Of a DNA stretch of 16,450 nucleotides, positions 1 through 6,793 are shown piece by piece. The stretch's first letter is position 1. Each line of letters opens with the position of its first letter. Below the pieces are notes generated by a model. That model was not told where the DNA came from. It did not search any database and saw only the letters and a program-made list of their open reading frames with translations. The DNA is from Clostridiales bacterium (GTDB lineage: Bacteria > Bacillota > Clostridia > Oscillospirales > Oscillospiraceae), in assembly GCA_004555705.1 (NCBI GenBank), contig SFHI01000074.1, positions 1 to 16,450 of the forward strand, in the 5' to 3' direction. Made by a program: the position numbers and the translations under genes.

Positions 1-277
1 CGGAAATTCATACCAAATAACGCTAGAACTACCACTTCATACAGCAGGAATTTATGCACTATGATAGCTAGGTCCAATCTTTTAAACTAACACGAAATAT
101 TAATGGTCAAAAATTAGGCGTTTTATTTCAAAATCGTCCCGTAGGGACACAATAATTGTCAATTGTCAATTTGGCGAAGCCGTTCAAGCAACAATTTATC
201 GTTTTGACCGGTCGGGCGGAAAGTTATTTGAAAATTATATCACGGGTTTTGGAAAATGTAAAGTTTCGAAGGACGGA
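1..277. other. Gene-free region upstream of the peptidase gene
   Basis: Positions 1-120 are AT-rich compared with the rest of the window and contain no convincing open reading frame on either strand; I recognise nothing in them. Positions 121-201 are repeat B1. An apparent frame beginning at 156 reads through repeat sequence into an alternative frame of the peptidase gene and is not credible. Confidence 0.6.
121..201. repeat. Intergenic element B1, right-hand portion
   Basis: This stretch matches the right half of element B2 (7925-8125). Both share the block TTTATTTCAAAATCGTCCCG, then ACACAATAATTGTCAA, two (B1) or more (B2) iterations of TTGTCAA, a GGCGAAGCCG mini-hairpin, and an end of the type CAACAATTTATCG that is also the end of the A elements. 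In B1 the segment GTCCC-GTA-GGGAC forms a short hairpin that is degraded in B2. No matching left end is visible, so the copy is either truncated or too diverged to see. Confidence 0.7.
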
Positions 278-306
278 TTGTATTTCCCGGGAAACTGTGG
301 TACACT
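278..306 (+). promoter_or_regulatory. Promoter of the M3 peptidase gene
   Basis: A TTGTAT -35 box (278-283) and a TACACT -10 box (301-306) are separated by 17 bp, and the start codon lies 24 bp downstream. The spacer contains a perfect 12-bp palindrome, TTTCCCGGGAAA (283-294), which could be a regulator site. The boxes are seen in the sequence; promoter activity is inferred. Confidence 0.55.
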
Positions 307-330
307 CAAAGAAAAAATGGGGGCGATGGA

Positions 331-1977
331 ATGAAAAAACGGAAAACGCGGCTGCTGGCGGCGGTGCTGGCGGCGGTGCTGCTCCTGACCGGCTGCTCAG
401 AAAGAACTTCCCGGCGGCTGGAGGAGCTTCGGGGCTCCATCACGCCGCTGCAGACAGAGCAGCGTGAGACCCACCCGGCGCAGAATCAGGAAGTGACCTT
501 CCGGGAGATGGTCTATGTCCGCCCGGATATGGAGGCGCTGGAGGACCTGCTGGAACAGGCCCGCACGGCGGCCCGGGACTCTGATGCGGAGGCCGTGATG
601 GACGCGGTGGACGCGTTCTATGAGGAATACGACTGGTTTTACACCCGGTATTCCCTGGCGGACATCCACTACAGCCAGGATTTGACGGACGAATACTGGG
701 AAACGGAATACGCCTTCTGCGTGGAAAACGCGGCCCAGGCGGATGCCTGGCAGGAGGACCTGTTCTGCGCCCTGGCCCAGTCCCCCTGCCGGAGGACGCT
801 GGAGCGGGACTACTTCGGCGAGGGGTTCTTCGACTATTATGATGAGGACGAAAACGGCTGGGACGAGGAATTCACGGAGCTTCTTCGGCAGGAGGGAGCG
901 CTTCAGAACCGCTATTATGAGCTCTGCGCCCAGCAGCCCCTGACGGAAGCGGACTATGACGCCGGCGCCCGGGAGAAGGCTCAGATTCTGGTGGACCTGG
1001 TGGGCCTGCGCCGGGAGATGACGGAATATTGGGGCTATGAAAGCTACGCCGATTTCGCCTGGGATTTCTATTACTACCGGGATTACACCCCGGAGGAGGT
1101 GGAGGCGTACCTGGAGGAGGTCTGCCGGGAGCTGGTTCCCCTGTACCGGGAGCTGGTGGGGATGGATGTCTGGGACGCGGCCTATGCCTACGCCCCCCGG
1201 AGCCAGACCCTGGGCCATGTCCGCGCTGCGGCGGAGGGCCTGGGCGGTACCGTTCTGGAGGCCTTCCAGCGGATGGAAGCCGGGGAGCTGTATGACATTG
1301 ACTTCGGCGCGAACAAGTATGGCACCTCTTTTGAGGTGTGGCTGGAGAGCTACGGCGTGCCCTTCGTGTTCGTCTGCCCCTATAACGAGGTCTACGACCG
1401 GCTGACCTTTGCCCACGAATTCGGCCACTTCTGCAACGACTATGCCAGCTCCGGCAGCGGCGCGGGGGTGGATGTGCTGGAAATCTTCTCCCAGGGAATG
1501 GAATACCTGAGCCTTCCCTATGGGGAGGACCCGGAGACCCTGACCCGGGTGAAGCTGGCGGACAGCCTGTGCACCTATGTGGAGCAGGCGGCCTACGCGG
1601 TCTTTGAGCTGCGGCTGTACGCGCTGCCTGAGGAGAAGCAGACGGTGGAGGGGCTGTTTGAATTGTACGACCAGGTGGCACGGGATTTTGGCTTTGACAG
1701 CGTGGGCTATGACCGGCGGGAATTCGTGGATGTAAGTCATTTTTACACGGACCCCATGTACATCGTCAGCTATGTGGTCAGCAACGACGCGGCCATGCAG
1801 CTTTATGAGTTGGAGCAGGCCCAGCCCGGGGCGGGCGCCGAGCGGTATCTGCAGCACCTGGACACCTGGGAGGTTTATTTCCTGGCATTTCTGGAGGAGG
1901 CGGATTTGGAGAGCCCCTTCGCGCCGGGGAGACTCCAGGCTGTGAAGGAGCTGTTCCGGCAGAAGCTCTTCGCCTGA
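331..1977 (+). CDS. Secreted M3-family zinc metallopeptidase (oligopeptidase-like lipoprotein)
   Basis: A 548-residue predicted lipoprotein. The N-terminus has basic residues, a hydrophobic stretch and a lipobox LTGC with Cys22, so the mature protein should be tethered to the outer face of the membrane. The zinc site HEFGH is at residues 362-366. It is followed by DVLEIFSQ, whose Glu384 aligns with the third zinc ligand in the DFVEFPSQ motif of M3 peptidases such as dipeptidyl carboxypeptidase. A later SHFYTDPMYIVSYVVS block resembles the C-terminal substrate-binding region of the family. Expected role: hydrolysis of oligopeptides outside the cell to supply amino acids. The loop between HExxH and the third ligand is shorter than in Dcp (18 residues from the second His to Glu, against about 25). 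The ATG is preceded by a G-rich stretch at a plausible distance, and only this start gives the signal peptide. The central region is rich in acidic and aromatic residues. Exact subfamily (M3A or M3B) is uncertain. Confidence 0.85.
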   Translation: MKKRKTRLLAAVLAAVLLLTGCSERTSRRLEELRGSITPLQTEQRETHPAQNQEVTFREMVYVRPDMEALEDLLEQARTAARDSDAEAVMDAVDAFYEEYDWFYTRYSLADIHYSQDLTDEYWETEYAFCVENAAQADAWQEDLFCALAQSPCRRTLERDYFGEGFFDYYDEDENGWDEEFTELLRQEGALQNRYYELCAQQPLTEADYDAGAREKAQILVDLVGLRREMTEYWGYESYADFAWDFYYYRDYTPEEVEAYLEEVCRELVPLYRELVGMDVWDAAYAYAPRSQTLGHVRAAAEGLGGTVLEAFQRMEAGELYDIDFGANKYGTSFEVWLESYGVPFVFVCPYNEVYDRLTFAHEFGHFCNDYASSGSGAGVDVLEIFSQGMEYLSLPYGEDPETLTRVKLADSLCTYVEQAAYAVFELRLYALPEEKQTVEGLFELYDQVARDFGFDSVGYDRREFVDVSHFYTDPMYIVSYVVSNDAAMQLYELEQAQPGAGAERYLQHLDTWEVYFLAFLEEADLESPFAPGRLQAVKELFRQKLFA

Positions 1978-2027
1978 ACGCGCATGGTTTTCCGCGTCCG
2001 GGGCATACTGAACCCGGGGTGAATGCC

Positions 2028-2129
2028 ATGAAGGAAGAGGAAAAAAAGCCGGTTCCCTGGGAAGTGGGGGACCCCAAGCCCCCCGTGATTCAATCCGGGC
2101 ACATGGAAAACCGGCGGGAACACAAATAA
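2028..2129 (+). CDS. Possible 33-residue acidic/basic peptide of unknown function
   Basis: A short open frame beginning MKEEEKKPVPWEVGD, rich in charged residues and proline, with no membrane segment or recognisable motif. It begins 50 bp after the peptidase stop codon and ends 6 bp before a strong hairpin terminator, so it would be the last gene of the peptidase transcript. A GGGGTGA sequence (2016-2022) lies 5 bp before the ATG and is a good ribosome binding site. An in-frame GTG at 2019 would overlap that site and is less likely. Its length is close to what chance allows, so the call rests on position and the binding site. Confidence 0.4.
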   Translation: MKEEEKKPVPWEVGDPKPPVIQSGHMENRREHK

Positions 2130-2135
2130 ACCCGC

Positions 2136-2169
2136 AAAGGGCCTCCCCAATACCCCGGGGAGGCCCTTT
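2136..2169 (+). terminator. Hairpin terminator after the peptidase transcript
   Basis: AAAGGGCCTCCCC and GGGGAGGCCCTTT form a perfect 13-bp stem around an 8-base loop. Only a short run of T ends the stem, so termination efficiency is uncertain, but the position just after the last reading frame fits. Confidence 0.8.
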
Positions 2170-2172
2170 AAA

Positions 2173-2373
2173 CGGTAGATTGTTGTTTACAGCACAAAAA
2201 AAGAACTGTCATTGCGAACCAGTCCGCAGACTGGTGTGGCAATCCCCCAACAATTCAGGGCGGTTTGTTAGGGCGTTTGTCCGTTCTTTGTATATTTCCC
2301 CTCTAACCGGGGGATTGCCACGCCAGTGTGCGCACTGGCTCGCAATGACAGCGTTTATTTTGCTAAACAACAG
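2173..2373. repeat. Intergenic palindromic element A1
   Basis: The left end (CGGTAGATTGTTGTTT) is a mutated copy of the A-family end CGATAAATTGTTGTTT. The right end stops after AAACAACA, without the usual ATTTATCG. Two inward-facing arms read GTCATTGCGA...GTGGCAATCCCC and its reverse complement. The hairpins are ACCAGTC-CGCA-GACTGGT (2218-2235) and the GCCAGTG/CACTGGC variant (2322-2339). Small reading frames crossing it are repeat-derived. Confidence 0.85.
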
Positions 2374-2467
2374 GGCACCTCTAAAAACTCCCCTTTTGGG
2401 TTTTGGGCGGATCTTTTGCTCCAACAATGCGTTTCTAAAAGCCCACAATACACCAAGTATTCTGGAC
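2374..2467. other. Unassigned intergenic stretch after element A1
   Basis: This sequence starts with GGGCACCTCTAAAAACTC exactly where the right end of A1 should continue. It is less GC-rich than the genes and has no credible reading frame. It could be an insertion remnant that cut off the A1 end, but no partner end or transposase is visible. Confidence 0.3.
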
Positions 2468-2496
2468 TTTTCAATGGCAACGGGATGGGGTATAAT
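2468..2496 (+). promoter_or_regulatory. Promoter of the P-type ATPase gene
   Basis: A consensus TATAAT -10 box (2491-2496) is preceded at 17 bp by TTTTCA (2468-2473), a 4-of-6 match to the -35 consensus. Transcription would begin near 2503, inside the palindrome described next. Confidence 0.65.
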
Positions 2497-2504
2497 GATT
2501 TCGA

Positions 2505-2526
2505 CAAATGAACAAGTGCTCATATG
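2505..2526. promoter_or_regulatory. Candidate ArsR/CadC (SmtB)-type operator
   Basis: A 22-bp imperfect palindrome with half-sites CAAATGAACA and TGCTCATATG separated by two bases (16 of 22 positions symmetric). It covers the predicted transcription start of the metal ATPase gene. Shape and sequence (ATGAnCA...TGnTCAT) resemble the operators of ArsR/SmtB-family metal sensors that control cadA/zntA-type genes. No such regulator is encoded in this window, so it would act in trans. The symmetry is seen; the regulator class is inference. Confidence 0.5.
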
Positions 2527-2549
2527 TTAAAACGAAGAGGAGGAAGCCT

Positions 2550-4865
2550 ATGGAAACCAAGGTGTACATCCTGAAAAATCTCTGCTGCGCCAACTGCGCC
2601 GCGAAGATTGAGGAGAAATTCAACGCCCATCCCGGGGTCGAAAAAGCGGCCATTGTGTTCACCACCCGGCAGCTGCGGCTGACAGCCCAGGCACCGGACG
2701 CGCTGGTGAAGGAGCTTACGGAGCTTGCCCGCACCGTGGAGCCGGATGTGGTGATTACCCCCAGGGAGGAGCGTGGGCACCATCATGAGGAGCATAAGGT
2801 GTGCGGATGCGGTCACCATCATGAGGAGCACGAGCATGAGGAATGCGGATGCGGCCACCATCATGAGGAACACGAGCATGAGAAATGCGGGTGCGGCCAC
2901 CATCATGAGGAGCACAAGCACAAAGAATGCGGGTGCGGCCACCATCATGAGGAGCACAAGCACAAAGAATGCGGGTGCGGCTGCCATCATGAGGAGCATG
3001 AACATGAGGGATGCTCCTGCGGCCACCACCATGAAGACCACGACCATGACGGCCACGGGGAAAGCCCGGTGGGGCTGCTCCTCGGCGCGGGGCTGTTTGT
3101 GCTGGGCCTGGTGACCAGCGGCTGGTGGAGCACCGGATTCTGCCTGGCGGCTCTGGTGATTCTGGGCTGGGAGATTGCCGTAAAGGCGGTGCGCGGGCTG
3201 TTCCGGGGACGGGTTCTGGACGAGAACTTCCTCATGACCGCGGCGGCCATCGGCGCCTTCTTCGTCGGCAACGCCGCCGAGGGCGTGGGTGTCATGCTGT
3301 TCTACCGGGTGGGAGAATTTTTCGAGCACCGGGCGGTGGAACGCAGCCGCAGCCAGATCATGGACGCGGTGGACCTGCGGCCTGAGACGGTAACCTTATT
3401 GGATGGGGAGAACATGACGGTCATCCCCGCGGAGGAGGCCCGGGTGGGCGATGTGCTGCTGGTGCGGCCGGGAGACCGGATTCCCTTGGATGCCGTGGTG
3501 GTCTCCGGAGAAAGCCGCCTGGACACCGCTCCCATCACCGGCGAGCCGGTGCCCGTGGCCGTGAAGCCGGGGGACGCCGTGATTTCCGGCTGCGTCAACA
3601 CCCAGGGCCAGCTCACCGTCCGGGTGGAGAAGCCCCTGGAGGAGTCCATGGTCACAAGAATCCTGCGCAGCGTGGAGAGCGCCGCCGCCGGAAAGCCGAA
3701 AATCGACCGCTTTATCACCCGGTTCGCCCGGGTTTACACCCCTGTGGTGGTGGGCATTGCCGCCGCGACGGCCATCCTGCCCTCCCTGGTCACCGGGAAC
3801 TGGGAGTATTGGGTGTACACGGCCCTGTCCTTCCTGGTGATGAGCTGTCCCTGCGCGCTGGTGCTCAGCGTGCCCCTGGCCTTCTTCGCCGGAATCGGCG
3901 CGGGGAGCAAGAAGGGCATCCTCTTTAAGGACGGGGCTGCCATGGAGGCCATGAGCGGCGTCCGCGCTGTGGTCATGGACAAAACCGGAACCCTGACCCA
4001 GGGCGATTTCCGGGTGCAGGAGATTCGGGGGGATGAAGAGCTTCTGCGGCTCTGTGCCGCTTGCGAGGAAACCTCCACCCATCCCATTGCCGTGAGCATC
4101 GTTTCCGCCGCCCGGGAGCGGGGCCTGCAGTGGAGCCGTCCCCAGGAGCTGGCGGAGATTCCCGGACGGGGCATCCGGGCGGTGCTGGATGGAAAGGTAA
4201 TCCTCTGCGGCAATGAGAAGCTGATGGCGGAAAACGGCGTGGAGATTCCCGCTCTTGAGTGGGAGTACGGCACCCGGGTGCTGGCTGCAGTGGACGGAGT
4301 CTACGCCGGGGCCCTGCTGATTTCCGACACGGTGAAGCCTGACGCGGCCGGGGCCATGGAGCGCCTGCGCCGGAAGGGCTACATCACGGTGATGCTCACG
4401 GGAGATTCCAGGGAGGCCGCCCAGGCGGTGGCCAAGGAGCTGGGGGTGGAGGAATGCTACGGCTCCCTGCTGCCCCAGCAGAAGCTGGAAATTCTGGAAA
4501 AGCTCCGCCGGGAGAAGGGCGCTGCCATGTTCGTGGGCGACGGCATCAACGACGCCCCCGTGCTGGCGGGAGCCGATGTGGGCGCGGCCATGGGCAGCGG
4601 CGCGGACGCGGCCATCGAGGCGGCGGACGTGGTGTTCATGACCTCCCAGGCCGGGGCCATTCCCGAGGCGCTGGACATTGCCAAGAAAACAGCCCGGATC
4701 GCCTGGCAGAACGTGGTGTTCGCCCTGGCGGTGAAGCTGGTGGTCATGGTGCTGGGCCTTCTGGGCTTTGCCTCCATGTGGCTGGCTGTGTTCGCCGATT
4801 CCGGCGTGGCCATGCTGTGCGTGCTGAACTCCATCCGCCTGCTGTACCGGAAAGGAAAGGCGTAA
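2550..4865 (+). CDS. Heavy-metal-translocating P1B-type ATPase, Zn/Cd class, with His/Cys-repeat metal-binding region
   Basis: A 771-residue ATP-driven metal exporter of the inner membrane. In order: a ferredoxin-like HMA domain with LCCANC (Cys13/Cys16); a His/Cys-rich region at about residues 76-170; membrane segments; the TGEPVP actuator motif; CPC in the transport helix (Cys433-Pro-Cys435); the phosphorylated Asp477 in DKTGTLT; the SxHP-type motif THPIAVS; and GDGINDAP (Asp664). Lys729 and Asp750 in the last two helices have the same 21-residue spacing as the Lys/Asp pair that marks Zn(II)/Cd(II)/Pb(II) ATPases (ZntA type), which argues against copper. The ATG at 2550 follows GAAGAGGAGGAAG and is preferred to an in-frame ATG at 2508, which lies inside the palindrome and lacks a binding site. 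The gene stands alone with its own promoter and operator-like site. Zn or Cd specificity is inferred from motifs. Confidence 0.93.
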   Translation: METKVYILKNLCCANCAAKIEEKFNAHPGVEKAAIVFTTRQLRLTAQAPDALVKELTELARTVEPDVVITPREERGHHHEEHKVCGCGHHHEEHEHEECGCGHHHEEHEHEKCGCGHHHEEHKHKECGCGHHHEEHKHKECGCGCHHEEHEHEGCSCGHHHEDHDHDGHGESPVGLLLGAGLFVLGLVTSGWWSTGFCLAALVILGWEIAVKAVRGLFRGRVLDENFLMTAAAIGAFFVGNAAEGVGVMLFYRVGEFFEHRAVERSRSQIMDAVDLRPETVTLLDGENMTVIPAEEARVGDVLLVRPGDRIPLDAVVVSGESRLDTAPITGEPVPVAVKPGDAVISGCVNTQGQLTVRVEKPLEESMVTRILRSVESAAAGKPKIDRFITRFARVYTPVVVGIAAATAILPSLVTGNWEYWVYTALSFLVMSCPCALVLSVPLAFFAGIGAGSKKGILFKDGAAMEAMSGVRAVVMDKTGTLTQGDFRVQEIRGDEELLRLCAACEETSTHPIAVSIVSAARERGLQWSRPQELAEIPGRGIRAVLDGKVILCGNEKLMAENGVEIPALEWEYGTRVLAAVDGVYAGALLISDTVKPDAAGAMERLRRKGYITVMLTGDSREAAQAVAKELGVEECYGSLLPQQKLEILEKLRREKGAAMFVGDGINDAPVLAGADVGAAMGSGADAAIEAADVVFMTSQAGAIPEALDIAKKTARIAWQNVVFALAVKLVVMVLGLLGFASMWLAVFADSGVAMLCVLNSIRLLYRKGKA
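2775..3058 (+). repeat. 42-bp in-frame tandem repeat encoding His/Cys metal-binding modules
   Basis: About seven HHHEE-type modules occur in tandem, mostly in 14-residue units of the form CGCGHHHEEHEHEE, with variants KHKE, CHHEE and finally a DHDHDGHG tail. The DNA repeat period is 42 bp. The copies are nearly identical at DNA level, which indicates recent expansion. The repeat lies between the HMA domain and the first membrane helix. Confidence 0.9.
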
Positions 4866-4881
4866 GCGGCAGGACAGGGAA

Positions 4882-5131
4882 CGATAAATTGTTGTTTGAA
4901 GGTGCGCGTTACAAATTGCCTGTCATTGCGAACCAGTCCGCAGACTGGTGTGGCAATCCCCCGGTTAGAGGGAAAATGTACCGAAAAGCACCCGAAAAAC
5001 GGGGATTGTTACGGTTCTTGGTGGTATTCGTTACCTGGTTCCATTCAACCGGGGGATTGCCACGCCAGTGTGCGCACTGGCTCGCAATGACAGCGTTTTT
5101 TGAGCGCACCCTTGCAAAAAACAATTTATCG
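4882..5131. repeat. Intergenic palindromic element A2 (full length)
   Basis: The ends CGATAAATTGTTGTTT and AAAAAACAATTTATCG form a nearly complete inverted repeat. The two internal arms carry hairpins ACCAGTC-CGCA-GACTGGT (4932-4949) and the GCCAGTG variant (5064-5081), facing each other. It starts 16 bp after the ATPase stop codon and fills most of the 375-bp gap to the next gene; no other terminator is visible there. Confidence 0.9.
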
Positions 5132-5185
5132 TGCGGTTAAGCATAAAATCGCTGCTGTCTTTTTGGGACGGCGGCGATTTTCGTA

Positions 5186-5215
5186 TTGCGCCCAGGGGGC
5201 GGAATCTGGTATACT
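5186..5215 (+). promoter_or_regulatory. Possible promoter of the amidohydrolase gene
   Basis: TATACT (5210-5215) is a good -10 box with the start codon 25 bp downstream. The best -35 candidate is TTGCGC (5186-5191) at 18-bp spacing, which is a poor match. Confidence 0.4.
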
Positions 5216-5240
5216 GGGGGAAAGAAAGGGGGCAGCCTGA

Positions 5241-6089
5241 ATGCTTTGGGATTGCCACATCCATATGGTTCTGGACGGGCTGGATTGGCGCGCTGCCATC
5301 GGGCGGCACAAAGAGAAACCCCGGGAGGACTGGATTCGGGGCGTTCTTCAGGAATATGTCCGGCAGGGGTTTGGCTACCTGCGGGACGGCGGCGACCGCT
5401 GGGGCGTGGGGGCCAGGGCCCGGGAGCTTGCCACGGAGTACGGCATCCATTACCGGACGCCTTTGGCACCGCTGTATCACCGGGGGCATTACGGCGCTTT
5501 TATCGGAACGGGCTTCGGGGATTTGCGGGAGTACGCGGCCCTGGTACAGCGGCAGCGGGAGCTGGGCGCGGATTTTATCAAAATCATGATCTCCGGCCTG
5601 ATGGACTTCGACCGGTTCGGGGTGCTTACGGAGGAAGGGCTGCCCGGGGCGGAGATTCGGGAGCTGATTCACATTGCCCACGAGGAGGGCTTCGCCGTCA
5701 TGGCCCACGCCAACGGAGCGAGAACCGTGGAGGCCGCTGCCCGGGCGGGAGTGGACTCCGTGGAGCACGGGGCCTACCTGGACAACGGGGCGCTGCACGC
5801 CATGGCGGAAAACGGAACGGTTTGGGTGCCGACCCTCTCCACCGTGGGGGATCTCCGGGGAAAGGGCCGCTTCCGGGAGAAGGAAGTGGAGGCCATTCTG
5901 GAAAGCGCCCTGGAAAATGTGCGCGCATTTGCGGATATGGGCGGCCTTCTGGCCCCCGGCACCGACGCGGGCGCCTGGGCCGTGCCCCACGGAGGGCTGT
6001 CGGAATACGCACTTATGGAGCTGGCCCTGGGGAAGGACACAGAGGAAATTCTGGAACGCGGCGCGAAGGAAATTGAGAAAAGGTTTTGA
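5241..6089 (+). CDS. Amidohydrolase-superfamily metal-dependent hydrolase
   Basis: A 282-residue cytoplasmic protein with the metal-site pattern of the amidohydrolase barrel: HxH at His6/His8, a candidate bridging Lys114 in ADFIKIM, His156 in MAHANG, His176 in VEHGAYL and Asp242 in GTDAG. The AHANG...EHG pattern recalls imidazolonepropionase-like and dipeptidase-like members. The substrate cannot be read from sequence. The HxH sits at the very N-terminus. The protein therefore lacks the N-terminal beta-sandwich strand region found in most family members (about 380-450 residues) and is essentially the barrel alone. The ATG at 5241 follows AAAGGGGG and is the only start with a good binding site that keeps the HxH. 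It stands alone between elements A2 and A3. Confidence 0.82.
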   Translation: MLWDCHIHMVLDGLDWRAAIGRHKEKPREDWIRGVLQEYVRQGFGYLRDGGDRWGVGARARELATEYGIHYRTPLAPLYHRGHYGAFIGTGFGDLREYAALVQRQRELGADFIKIMISGLMDFDRFGVLTEEGLPGAEIRELIHIAHEEGFAVMAHANGARTVEAAARAGVDSVEHGAYLDNGALHAMAENGTVWVPTLSTVGDLRGKGRFREKEVEAILESALENVRAFADMGGLLAPGTDAGAWAVPHGGLSEYALMELALGKDTEEILERGAKEIEKRF

Positions 6090-6097
6090 GGATGGAA

Positions 6098-6314
6098 CGA
6101 TAAATTGTTGTTTACGCGTGCGCACCCACAAAAATGCTGTCATTGCGAGCCAGTGCGCACACTGGCGTGGCAATCCCCCGGATCTTCCGGAATCTGCGAA
6201 AAACGGGCAAACGCCCTAACGAACCATCCTGAATTGTTAGGGGATTGCCACACCAGTCTGCGGACTGGTTCGCAATGACAGTTCTTTTTTAGTGCTGTAA
6301 ACAACAATTTATCG
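6098..6314. repeat. Intergenic palindromic element A3 (inverted orientation)
   Basis: The ends CGATAAATTGTTGTTT and AAACAACAATTTATCG are a perfect 16-bp inverted repeat. The arm order is reversed relative to A1, A2 and A6: the GCCAGTG-CGCA-CACTGGC hairpin comes first (6149-6166) and the ACCAGTC/GACTGGT hairpin second (6252-6269), so this copy sits in the opposite orientation. It starts 8 bp after the amidohydrolase stop codon. Confidence 0.92.
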
Positions 6315-6341
6315 TACTGATGGTTGGTATTTTTGTGCAAA

Positions 6342-6371
6342 AAATTCCTCCCTGGAAACAGGGAGGAATTT
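6342..6371 (-). terminator. Terminator of the zinc-ribbon gene
   Basis: AAATTCCTCCCTG and CAGGGAGGAATTT form a perfect 13-bp stem with a 4-base loop. On the minus strand it is followed by a T run and lies 12 bp past the stop codon. Confidence 0.88.
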
Positions 6372-6383
6372 CTTTTGAGCAAA

Positions 6384-6662
6384 TCAGCCGTTGGCGCGCA
6401 TCTGAGCGAAGCACTCGCTGCAGTACACGGGACGGTCGGACTTGGGCTGGAAGGGAACCTTCGCCTCGCCGCCGCAACGAGCGCAGGTAGCAGTGAAGAA
6501 CTCACGGGGGCCACGGGCGTTGTTCTTGCGGGCATCACGGCAGGCCTTGCAGCGCTGGGGCTCGTTCTGGAAGCCGCGCTCTGCGTAGAACTCCTGCTCA
6601 CCGGCGGTGAACACGAACTCATTGCCGCACTCTTTGCACACTAAAGTCTTGTCTTCGTACAT
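6384..6662 (-). CDS. Zinc-ribbon domain protein (four CxxC pairs)
   Basis: A 92-residue soluble protein with Cys pairs at 9/12, 38/41, 60/63 and 81/84, giving two predicted treble-clef or zinc-ribbon units. The second half fits the CxxC-x17-CxxC pattern exactly. Proteins of this kind are widespread in Firmicutes and other bacteria but have no assigned function; nucleic acid or protein binding is only a guess. The start MYEDKTLVC follows AGAGAGGTAATTCC. A longer in-frame reading from 6773 would include the untranslated leader and is rejected. It has its own consensus promoter and terminator, so it is a single-gene unit that is probably well expressed. Confidence 0.85.
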   Translation of the reverse strand: MYEDKTLVCKECGNEFVFTAGEQEFYAERGFQNEPQRCKACRDARKNNARGPREFFTATCARCGGEAKVPFQPKSDRPVYCSECFAQMRANG

Positions 6663-6764
6663 TGGAATTACCTCTCTTCGGTTTTGTTTGCCCCGTGAAA
6701 GCCCACCAGTTTTTGGTTGTAACGCAGGGTCAGTAAATTGGTGGCAATCCGTGCCACAAAACGG

Positions 6765-6793
6765 ATTATACACAAACCATTCCGATTTGTCAA
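6765..6793 (-). promoter_or_regulatory. Perfect sigma-A consensus promoter of the zinc-ribbon gene
   Basis: On the minus strand TTGACA (6788-6793) and TATAAT (6765-6770) are separated by exactly 17 bp. Transcription should start near 6758, giving a leader of roughly 95 bases before the start codon. Confidence 0.85.

Noticed and set aside
397..1857. Long open frame on the minus strand opposite the M3 peptidase gene
   Set aside because: It is a GC-rich antisense shadow: it has no recognisable domain or binding site, while the plus strand carries a clear lipobox and zinc motif. The same applies to the other long opposite-strand frames over the P-type ATPase, amidohydrolase, ruv and ABC genes.
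2180..2530. Open frames lying over elements A1-A6 (for example 2180-2530 plus, 4909-5124 minus, 5031-6173 minus, 6140-6622 minus, 8834-9028 minus)
   Set aside because: They translate the palindromic arms and give recurrent peptides such as VIASQCAHWRGNPP or CHCEPVRRLVWQSP. The same peptides appear in each copy on both strands, so they are repeat artefacts and not proteins.
2508..2549. Earlier ATG (2508) for the P-type ATPase
   Set aside because: It would add 14 residues encoded by the operator-like palindrome and leader, has no binding site, and lies only about 5 bp from the predicted transcription start. The ATG at 2550 has GAGGAGG at proper spacing and a normal HMA start.
2550..4865. Copper-exporting (CopA-type) assignment for the ATPase
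   Set aside because: CPC alone does not decide the metal. The Lys729/Asp750 pair in the last two helices matches the Zn/Cd class and not the Asn/Tyr/Met/Ser pattern of copper pumps.
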